Assembly: GCF_900537065.1 (NCBI RefSeq)
Contig: NZ_UNRC01000004.1
Span: forward strand, 124,001-188,000
From: Sphingorhabdus sp. Alg239-R122
GTDB taxonomy: Bacteria; Pseudomonadota; Alphaproteobacteria; Sphingomonadales; Sphingomonadaceae
DNA: 64,000 nucleotides
Direction: 5' to 3'
Shown here piece after piece: positions 57,998 through 64,000 of the stretch (position 1 is the stretch's first letter; every line of letters begins with the position of its first letter). The translations under genes and the position numbers were made by a program. The notes under the pieces were generated by a model. It made no database searches. It was not told the origin of the DNA and was given only the letters and a program-made list of their open reading frames with translations.

Positions 57998-58034
57998 AAA
58001 GGCGGCGCCCAAGGTACTGGAAGGCGCCGCCTTT
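57998..58034 (+). terminator. Strong terminator after the DUF2200 gene
   Basis: AAGGCGGCGCC (57999-58009) pairs perfectly with GGCGCCGCCTT (58023-58033) over a 13-base loop, flanked by A5 and a T-rich tail (TTTCTTT). It closes the ilvBNC-DUF2200 transcript. Confidence 0.88.
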
Positions 58035-58089
58035 CTTTGTCCGGCAATGATGAGGAAGGACATGCCGAACTTGGGGGAGAGTTTATGGT

Positions 58090-58629
58090 TTAATCAGCAT
58101 CATCATAGCGCTGGTCTTTGGTAAAGCCCGGCCATGCTTCTTCCGATTTCACCAGGAAACCCGGAATGTCTTTCAGCCATTTCTGCTGCACTTCCTCGTT
58201 GAAGTTCAGGTATAGCTTGCCATCGACAATCTTGTATTTGGTTGCATCACCCGGTGCCAGATAACCGCGCGCCAGTGCCCATGCACAATGCCCGCCATAT
58301 TGCGGTGCGAATGCTGCCGGTTCCGCTGCGAATTTTTCGGCATTTTCAGCAGAAGCAAAGCGATATTCCTTGTCATTATAGATAACGACATGGTCTTCGC
58401 TGCCTTCCACCGGTACGCCTTCGCCGGTAAAATAGGAAACGGCATCATAGCCGCTTACGGCCAGATTGCCGGTTTCACCGGTATATACAGGCCCGCTCGC
58501 GTCATCATTGACGGTGACAACGGACTGCACGGTTTCCGTGGTTTCAGCTGCAGGTGCAGGTGCTTCAGATGCCCCACATGCAGCAAGAGATACGCTTGCA
58601 AGCGCGGCGAATAAAAACGTCTTTTTCAT
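58090..58629 (-). CDS. YHS domain-containing lipoprotein
   Basis: A 179-residue predicted lipoprotein (lipobox SLAAC near residue 18). An Ala/Pro/Glu/Thr linker leads into a YHS domain: GYDAVSYFTGEGVPVEGSE, YNDKEYRFASAENAEKFAAEPAAF and YGGHCAWALARG. YHS domains can bind metals through such Cys/His residues; the exported type has no settled function. It lies downstream of a 30-residue signal-like peptide on the same strand and faces the DUF2200 gene. Confidence 0.85.
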   Translation of the reverse strand: MKKTFLFAALASVSLAACGASEAPAPAAETTETVQSVVTVNDDASGPVYTGETGNLAVSGYDAVSYFTGEGVPVEGSEDHVVIYNDKEYRFASAENAEKFAAEPAAFAPQYGGHCAWALARGYLAPGDATKYKIVDGKLYLNFNEEVQQKWLKDIPGFLVKSEEAWPGFTKDQRYDDAD

Positions 58630-58736
58630 TGGTAATTCCTTTACATTTGGCCCCGGTAGAAATCAGGTATTTGCCAACCCCAGTATGCATTAAGGGTTCG
58701 CTGTAATATCCTGATTGGTTACAGCGCCCAAAATAA

Positions 58737-58829
58737 TTAAATAACAGCAGCGCTGACTGCGGGTGCGAACGCAACGCTGGTTGCCGCAAGTGCAAAAAAA
58801 GCTGCCACGGCAGAAGTGATAATTTTCAT
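58737..58829 (-). CDS. 30-residue signal-peptide-like small protein
   Basis: A short frame with ATG at 58829, preceded by GGAGACTCAAC, and TAA at 58737. The peptide begins MKIITSAVAAFFALAATSVA and ends with two AxA-type cleavage sites (AFA and VSA) and only a few residues after them. It therefore looks like a signal peptide with almost no mature part. It is 107 bases upstream of the YHS lipoprotein on the same strand. It may be a real small secreted peptide, a leader, or a remnant. No family is known. Confidence 0.45.
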   Translation of the reverse strand: MKIITSAVAAFFALAATSVAFAPAVSAAVI

Positions 58830-58955
58830 GTTGAGTCTCCAAATTTCCAGACAGGCATGATCGCCACTGGTTTGACCGGGAGTTCGCATGTGCAGCATTT
58901 TTGGTTACAAAATTTTTTGATTGATTTCTCCATAGGGCTTGTGCACACAGGATTT

Positions 58956-59003
58956 ATGCGGATTTCAGCATCTCTTCTACTGCTACGACTTACACGCCCT
59001 TAG
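58956..59003 (+). CDS. Leucine-rich leader peptide of leuA
   Basis: A 15-codon frame, MRISASLLLLRLTRP, with five Leu codons in six consecutive positions (58974-58991: CTT CTA CTG CTA CGA CTT). AGGA precedes the ATG. Its stop codon TAG lies in the loop of a hairpin at 58992-59009. This is the layout of a leucine attenuator leader, 127 bases before leuA. An in-frame ATG at 58857 could make a longer version of 48 residues with the same end. Confidence 0.65.
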   Translation: MRISASLLLLRLTRP

Positions 59004-59049
59004 GCGTGTAACCGCTGGCGCATATCCGCGCCGCACCCCGCCTAAGGGC
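58992..59049 (+). promoter_or_regulatory. Mutually exclusive RNA structures in the leuA leader (attenuator)
   Basis: ACACGCC (58992-58998) and GGCGTGT (59003-59009) form a 7-bp hairpin around CTTA. The overlapping segment GCCCTTAGGCG (58996-59006) is also perfectly complementary over 11 bases to CGCCTAAGGGC (59039-59049). A small GGCGC/GCGCC hairpin lies between (59017-59032). The two pairings cannot coexist, and ribosome position on the leucine codons would choose between them. No clean T-run terminator follows, so control could also be translational. Confidence 0.6.
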
Positions 59050-59129
59050 ACTTTCCCACCAAACTGATTTTACTGGACACAGTGGCCTCTGCGCGACATG
59101 TCCAAAGCCTGATTAAAGCGAGATGCAAA

Positions 59130-60794
59130 ATGGCGATGCTGCAAGACCCGTCCCGAAAATACCGACCTTTCCCCCAGGTCGACCTGCCCGATCGTACCTG
59201 GCCCGATGCGCAGATCACACGCGCACCGCGGTGGCTCTCCACCGACCTGCGTGACGGTAATCAAGCGCTGATTGACCCAATGGATGCTGCCAAGAAACAG
59301 CGGTTTTTCGATATGCTGGTACGCATTGGTGTCAAAGAGATTGAGGTCGGCTTTCCTTCTGCAGGGGCCACCGAGTTCAACTTCATCAGCGGGCTGGTGA
59401 AATCGGGCTCGATTCCCGATGACGTGATGGTGCAGGTCCTCACCCAATCGCGCCGTGACCTGATCGAACGCAGTTTTGAAAGTCTGGCCGGGGCAAAGCA
59501 GGCCATCGCGCATCTGTATAATGCGGTTAGTCCCGCCTGGCGCGAAGTGGTGTTCAAACTGGATAAACAAGGCGTGAAGGATATTGCCCGTTCCGGCGCG
59601 ACCATATTGCGCGAACAGGCGGAGAAATATTCGGACACTGACTGGCATTTTGAATATTCACCCGAGACATTCTCCACCGCCGAACTCGATTTCAGCCTGG
59701 AAGTGTGTGAAGCGGTGATGGAAATCATTGAACCCACGCCCGAAAAACCGCTCATCCTGAACTTGCCCGCGACAGTCGAGGCAGCCACGCCCAATATCTA
59801 TGCCGATCAAGTCGAATGGATGTGCCGCCATATCTCACGCCGCGACAGCGTTGTAGTCTCACTTCACCCGCATAATGACCGTGGCAGTGGTATTGCGGCA
59901 GCGGAGTTAGGCGTAATGGCAGGTGCGGACCGTGTTGAAGGCTGTCTGTTCGGCAATGGTGAACGCACCGGCAATGTCGATCTGGTGACGCTCGCGCTCA
60001 ATATGTATACGCAGGGGGTGACGCCAAATCTTGATTTTTCCAATCTGGAAGAAGTTGTGAAAACGGTTGAATATTGCAACCAGATTCCCGTGCATCCGCG
60101 CCATCCCTATGCGGGCGAACTGGTGTTCACTGCCTTTTCCGGCAGCCACCAGGACGCAATCAAAAAAGGCTTTACCGCGCAGGATGCGCGCAATGACGAG
60201 CTCTGGAATGTGCCTTATCTGCCCATTGATCCAGCCGATATTGATTGCAGCTATGAAGCCGTGATCCGCGTCAATTCGCAAAGCGGCAAAGGCGGGGTTG
60301 CCTGGGTCCTCGAACAGGACAAGGGCTTGAAACTGCCCAAGAAGCTGCAAGCCGATTTCAGTCGAGCAGTGCAGGAACTGGCTGATAAAACCAGTCAGGA
60401 GCTATCGAGTGAAGATATATGGCAGGAATTTGAGCGGCAATATCTGAAGCGCACAAATCGCCGTGTCGAGCTGCTTGATTATACCGAAACGAAAAGTGGC
60501 ATCGAGCGCATTTTTGCGGGCAAAATCCGCATTGATGGCGAAGTGCATAGTGTCAGCGGACGCGGCAATGGCCTGATGTCCAGCGTGGTCAATGCGCTGG
60601 CCGATGCAGGAGCGCCCGCTCTCGACATAATGAACTATAGCGAGCATGCCATTGGCCAGGGCAGTGACGTGAAAGCTGCCGCTTATGTAGAATGCCGTGC
60701 AGCGGACGGCAAAAGTGTATTTGGCGCAGCCATAGATCCCGATGTCGCCAGCGCAAGCGTGCGCGCAATACTCAGCGCGGCAAACAGGGTCTGA
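59130..60794 (+). CDS. leuA: 2-isopropylmalate synthase
   Basis: A 554-residue enzyme that commits 2-oxoisovalerate to leucine synthesis. The catalytic TIM barrel has LSTDLRDGNQAL (metal-binding Asp near residue 50), EVGFPSAGATEFNF near 86, SLHPHNDRGSGIAAAELG near 250 and GERTGNVDLVTLALN. The C-terminal allosteric domain (from about 425) ends with the VSGRGNGLMSSVVNAL and AYVECR segments that bind leucine. The N-terminal PSRKYRPFPQVDLPDRTWP marks the longer type of LeuA found in actinobacteria and some proteobacteria. ATGs at 59130 and 59136 are both possible. Confidence 0.95.
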   Translation: MAMLQDPSRKYRPFPQVDLPDRTWPDAQITRAPRWLSTDLRDGNQALIDPMDAAKKQRFFDMLVRIGVKEIEVGFPSAGATEFNFISGLVKSGSIPDDVMVQVLTQSRRDLIERSFESLAGAKQAIAHLYNAVSPAWREVVFKLDKQGVKDIARSGATILREQAEKYSDTDWHFEYSPETFSTAELDFSLEVCEAVMEIIEPTPEKPLILNLPATVEAATPNIYADQVEWMCRHISRRDSVVVSLHPHNDRGSGIAAAELGVMAGADRVEGCLFGNGERTGNVDLVTLALNMYTQGVTPNLDFSNLEEVVKTVEYCNQIPVHPRHPYAGELVFTAFSGSHQDAIKKGFTAQDARNDELWNVPYLPIDPADIDCSYEAVIRVNSQSGKGGVAWVLEQDKGLKLPKKLQADFSRAVQELADKTSQELSSEDIWQEFERQYLKRTNRRVELLDYTETKSGIERIFAGKIRIDGEVHSVSGRGNGLMSSVVNALADAGAPALDIMNYSEHAIGQGSDVKAAAYVECRAADGKSVFGAAIDPDVASASVRAILSAANRV

Positions 60795-60797
60795 TAG

Positions 60798-61571
60798 CTA
60801 TCTGACGTTGATGGTAACGCCCAGTATTTCCCACTGCGCGCCTTCCAGAACATAGCTGAAATCATATTCAACTCTATGTTCAGGGCCATTATAATGGCCC
60901 TTGATAGACATGCTGCCATCATCTTCCATGGTGGCGGGCCGGGTTATGACTGGCTTAAGCTCACGTAGACCTATCAGACTGATATTACCGTAAAACTCAT
61001 TGAATATACGGTCAAGTTCCGCAACATCGGTTTGCCTTTGCCACGTATCTGAAACGTTTGCATACAGGATTTCCATCGACCTGTTTTCCACTGACTGCGC
61101 GAAATATCCCATTGTATCATGCACAAGCTTCGCCTGCGCCTCATTGTCCGGCAGGCGTGCCGCAGGATCCCCACGCTGAAGTCCGGATGAGCTTCTGTCT
61201 ATTCCGTAAATTTTCCAGTCGCCATCCTCTTTGACAAAGCTGATATCAACTGGGACCACAGTACCGGACTGCGTTGTGACAGTACCGCTCAATATGCCCT
61301 TGCCACCTTCAATCTTGCGTGTCGACCAGCTCATATCGCGCACCTTGTCCAACGAATTGGCGGCAAGATACCCGGCAAGTTCACTTTCATCTGTTCCAGC
61401 CTTAAAATCACTCGACAGATAGCTATGGGCAGATGCGGTGTCGCCTTCGCTGGCCGCGGCAAAGAAGCTGTCCGCTGCATCGGACATACCAGCAGTGAAA
61501 TAGAATATGGCTCCGACAAAAAGAGCAATGACTGCAGCTACGCCAGCGGCAATTTTAAGGAATTTTTTCAT
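60798..61571 (-). CDS. Membrane-anchored protein of unknown function
   Basis: A 257-residue protein with an N-terminal membrane helix (about residues 6-28, IAAGVAAVIALFVGAIFYF) and two similar-looking halves outside. The first half starts ADSFFAAASEGDTASAHSYL and ends DWKIYGID. The second starts VHDTMGYFAQSVENRSMEILY and ends AQWEILGVTI. This internal repeat resembles a pair of NTF2/DUF4878-like domains. The ATG at 61571 follows GAGAGG. It converges with leuA. Function not known. Confidence 0.7.
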   Translation of the reverse strand: MKKFLKIAAGVAAVIALFVGAIFYFTAGMSDAADSFFAAASEGDTASAHSYLSSDFKAGTDESELAGYLAANSLDKVRDMSWSTRKIEGGKGILSGTVTTQSGTVVPVDISFVKEDGDWKIYGIDRSSSGLQRGDPAARLPDNEAQAKLVHDTMGYFAQSVENRSMEILYANVSDTWQRQTDVAELDRIFNEFYGNISLIGLRELKPVITRPATMEDDGSMSIKGHYNGPEHRVEYDFSYVLEGAQWEILGVTINVR

Positions 61572-61720
61572 GTTTTGCACCTCTCATTATTGACCGGTGC
61601 GACCCTGTTATATTTTTTGATATAGCATAAGCGCGTTATAATCGAAATCATGTGCCAAAAGTCACTGATTGAAACAGCATGCAAGGTTTTAACTGAACAC
61701 TTAAATCTTGCTGGACAAGT

Positions 61721-61736
61721 TTTACGTAAACGTTAG
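61721..61736 (+). promoter_or_regulatory. MerR/LiuR-like operator in the nitronate monooxygenase promoter
   Basis: TTTACGTAAACGTTAG contains the palindrome TTTACGTAAA and a partial copy of the ACGTAAA-type motif known for LiuR-like MerR regulators. It lies between TTGCTG (-35) and TTAGGG (-10), 19 bases apart, the long spacing used by MerR proteins. No regulator gene is adjacent. Confidence 0.3.
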
Positions 61737-61746
61737 GGTACACCCC

Positions 61747-62721
61747 ATGACTTTACCCTCTCCGCTCTGCGATAATCTGCGCCTGCCCGTCATCGGGTCG
61801 CCGCTTTTCATAGTTTCTGGTCCCGAGCTTGTTATTGCCCAGTGCAAAGCCGGTATTATCGGCTCTTTTCCCGCGCTCAACGCACGGCCGCAAAGCCTGC
61901 TTGATGAATGGCTGCACCAGATTACCGAGGAACTCGCCAAACATAACCGCGAAAACCCTGACCGCCCTGCTGCGCCCTATGCAGTGAATCAGATCGTGCA
62001 TAAATCGAACGACCGGCTCGAGGCGGACATGGCGACTTGCGCCAAATGGCAGGTGCCGATGGTTATCACTTCTCTCGGCGCGATTGCGGACCTGAACAAG
62101 GCCGTGCATAGCTGGGGAGGCATCACCATGCATGACGTGATTAACGACCGGTTTGCGCGCAAGGCGATTGAGAAGGGCGCAGATGGCCTGATTCCTGTTG
62201 CGGCGGGTGCGGGCGGCCATGCGGGCGTAACCTCACCTTTCGCGCTGATGCAGGAAATCCGGCAATGGTTTGACGGCCCTGTCGCGCTGTCCGGTTCTAT
62301 CGCACATGGCGCTTCGGTGCTCGCTGCACAGGCGATGGGCGCGGATTTTGGCTATATCGGCTCCGCATTTATCGCCACAAAGGAAGCCAATGCCGATACG
62401 GAATATAAACAGGGCATTGTTGATGGTAAGGCGTCTGACATCATCTATTCCGACCTGTTTACCGGTGTCAGCGGCAATTATCTGCGCGGTTCGATTGAAG
62501 CTGCCGGGCTTGATCCCGACAACCTGCCCGAAGGCGATTATAAGACCATGGATTTCGGATCCGGTGGCAATACCGATAAAAAGGCATGGAAAGACATCTG
62601 GGGCAGCGGCCAGGGCATTGGCGCGGTCGATGCCGTAGACAGTGTCGAAGACCTGGTGGCACGGCTTGAGCGTGAATATGTGGCTGCGCGGGAGTCGCTG
62701 GCGCAGCGGTCGGGATATTAA
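61747..62721 (+). CDS. NAD(P)H-dependent flavin oxidoreductase / nitronate monooxygenase family
   Basis: A 324-residue FMN TIM-barrel protein of the nitronate monooxygenase group. [24 protein letters not shown] near the start binds FMN phosphate-side residues in relatives. Further signatures are [17 protein letters not shown] near residue 165, [33 protein letters not shown] near 200 and [19 protein letters not shown]. Members oxidise alkyl nitronates or act as enoyl reductase-like or quinone reductases; the true substrate is unknown. Its stop codon overlaps the kup stop on the other strand by four bases. Confidence 0.9.
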   Translation: MTLPSPLCDNLRLPVIGSPLFIVSGPELVIAQCKAGIIGSFPALNARPQSLLDEWLHQITEELAKHNRENPDRPAAPYAVNQIVHKSNDRLEADMATCAKWQVPMVITSLGAIADLNKAVHSWGGITMHDVINDRFARKAIEKGADGLIPVAAGAGGHAGVTSPFALMQEIRQWFDGPVALSGSIAHGASVLAAQAMGADFGYIGSAFIATKEANADTEYKQGIVDGKASDIIYSDLFTGVSGNYLRGSIEAAGLDPDNLPEGDYKTMDFGSGGNTDKKAWKDIWGSGQGIGAVDAVDSVEDLVARLEREYVAARESLAQRSGY

Positions 62722-64000
62722 ATCTCCACCTGGCTGCCCAGTTCCACGACACGATTGGTCGGCAGGCGGAAAAATTCCATGGCGGTTGCCGAATTGCGAA
62801 GCATCCAGGCGAATATCTTTTCCCGCCAAAGCGGCATGCCCGGTGTTTTTGATGCAAGCAGCGTCTGACGCGACAGGAAGAAGCTGGTCTGCATCATATC
62901 AAATTCACCGCCGCAATGTTCGACAGCTTTGAGTTTCTCCGGAATATTGGGATCCTGCATAAAACCGTATCGCAGCACCAGCCGATAGAAACCATGGCCC
63001 AGATCCTCAATCTTCTGACAGTCTTCAGCAGCTACATAAGGCACTTCCTCAATCTGAACAGTGAGAATAACGACGCGTTCATGGATCACTCGGTTATGCT
63101 TCATGTTATGGAGCAGCGCAGAAGGGACGCCCGCCGTGCTGGACGACAGGAAAATAGCAGTGCCCGGCACCCGCGAGGCACTGTTATTGGCGGATTTGAC
63201 GAATATTTCCATCGGCAGGCCAGTCTCGTCCATCCGCTCTTTCATTAGTTTACGCCCCCGCGCCCACGTGGTGAGCAGCGTAAAGGCAATCGCACCGATC
63301 AATAGCGGGAACCAGCCACCATCAGGAACCTTGGTCATGTTCGCCACGAAATAAGCGCCATCAACGATAAAGAAGAGTGCGATAAGTGGTAGCGCATACC
63401 AGAGCTTCCATTTCCACAGCGTAATCACGAGCACTGCCAGCAGACAGGTGTCGATCAGCATCGCCCCTGTCACGGCAATCCCGTAAGCAGATGCCAGCTT
63501 GCTGGACGACTGGAAGGTCAGCACAAGTATAAGCACCGCCGCCATCAGCATCCAGTTGATTACCGGAATATATATCTGCCCTGCTTCCGACGCGCTGGTA
63601 TGCTTGATGGAAAGGCGCGGGATAAAGCCAAGCTGTATCGCCTGGTGCGTGATAGAAAAAGCACCTGAAATAACAGCCTGACTGGCGATGAATGTCGCCA
63701 CAGTGGCGAGCAGCACCAGCGGCAGGCGAAAAGCCTCTGAAGCCAGCAGGAAGAAAGGGTTTTGGATGACTTCCTGCGCCGTGGCAGGGTCGAGCGATGC
63801 GATCATCGCGCCCTGCCCGAAATAATTGATCAGCAGTGCAGGCATGACAAAATAAAACCAGCTCAGCCGCATCGGCCCACGGCCAAAATGACCCATGTCG
63901 GAATACAGCGCCTCTGACCCAGTCACGGCCAGCACCACCGAACCCAGTGCCAGAAACGCGAGCATGCCGTCGCTGATAAAGAATTGCACAGCGTACCAGG
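62718..64000 (-). CDS. kup: Kup-type potassium transporter, C-terminal part
   Basis: The C-terminal two-thirds of a KUP/HAK/KT potassium symporter; the start lies right of the window. The visible part has [24 protein letters not shown] near the window edge and [17 protein letters not shown], both family signatures, then six or more membrane helices. A soluble C-terminal domain of about 170 residues follows (from [26 protein letters not shown]). It imports K+ with protons across the inner membrane. The gene ends within the convergent flavin oxidoreductase stop. Confidence 0.93.
   Translation of the reverse strand, partial: WYAVQFFISDGMLAFLALGSVVLAVTGSEALYSDMGHFGRGPMRLSWFYFVMPALLINYFGQGAMIASLDPATAQEVIQNPFFLLASEAFRLPLVLLATVATFIASQAVISGAFSITHQAIQLGFIPRLSIKHTSASEAGQIYIPVINWMLMAAVLILVLTFQSSSKLASAYGIAVTGAMLIDTCLLAVLVITLWKWKLWYALPLIALFFIVDGAYFVANMTKVPDGGWFPLLIGAIAFTLLTTWARGRKLMKERMDETGLPMEIFVKSANNSASRVPGTAIFLSSSTAGVPSALLHNMKHNRVIHERVVILTVQIEEVPYVAAEDCQKIEDLGHGFYRLVLRYGFMQDPNIPEKLKAVEHCGGEFDMMQTSFFLSRQTLLASKTPGMPLWREKIFAWMLRNSATAMEFFRLPTNRVVELGSQVEI

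Overview
The window looks like a chromosomal segment of an alphaproteobacterium of the order Sphingomonadales (Sphingopyxis/Sphingorhabdus-like). The basis is gene content and protein flavour: two TonB-dependent receptors, a SapC protein, a CpdR-like regulator, ChpT, a type-2-like LeuA, mrdA-rodA joined to mreBCD, and moderate GC. No insertion sequence, prophage, integrase, CRISPR array or rRNA was seen. Nearly everything is single-copy housekeeping DNA, so the interest lies in small RNAs, leader sequences, start codons and domain oddities.

Layout. 1-4.3 kb: end of a nucleotide pyrophosphatase/phosphodiesterase-like gene, a MaoC hydratase, two paralogous small lipoproteins and mutL. 4.4-10.2 kb: the rod-shape operon mreB-mreC-mreD-mrdA-rodA. 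10.2-18.8 kb: a DsrE protein, purT, a ZnuD-like metal receptor, a DEAD-box helicase, an FAD-linked oxidase and a SapC protein. 18.9-22.6 kb: a candidate trans-acting sRNA with an anti-Shine-Dalgarno motif, an N-formylglutamate amidohydrolase, a cpdR-like gene, tRNA-Val, the RNase P RNA and a cell-wall amidase. 22.6-29.2 kb: one chemotaxis operon transcribed leftwards (cheA-cheW-cheY-cheB-cheR) behind chpT and a JAMM peptidase.

29.2-39.8 kb: rluD, rpoH, mtgA, a large Oar-like TonB receptor, clpX, clpP and a trigger factor with a long lysine/alanine tail. 39.8-47.4 kb: tRNA-Leu, gatCAB, a lipase-like DUF3089 protein, ruvX, and pyrB with a dihydroorotase homologue that lacks the metal ligands. 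47.4-52.2 kb: a ParA-type ATPase with a ribbon-helix-helix partner, flanked on both sides by TPR/Sel1-SPOR envelope proteins. 52.2-64 kb: serB and miaA with overlapping divergent starts, ilvB-ilvN-ilvC, a DUF2200 protein, a YHS lipoprotein, a 30-residue secreted peptide, a leucine-rich leader peptide in front of leuA, a membrane-anchored protein of unknown function, a nitronate monooxygenase-like enzyme and the C-terminal two-thirds of Kup.

Three themes tie the window together. The first is cell-cycle control: CpdR, ChpT and ClpXP are the known parts of the CtrA phosphorelay and proteolysis pathway, and TTAACC-type half-sites lie upstream of cpdR, clpX and cheA. The second is stress and translation control: rpoH is present, and the candidate sRNA has an RpoH-like promoter. 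The third is branched-chain amino-acid synthesis: ilvBNC and leuA lie within 7 kb, and leuA carries a recognisable attenuator-type leader.
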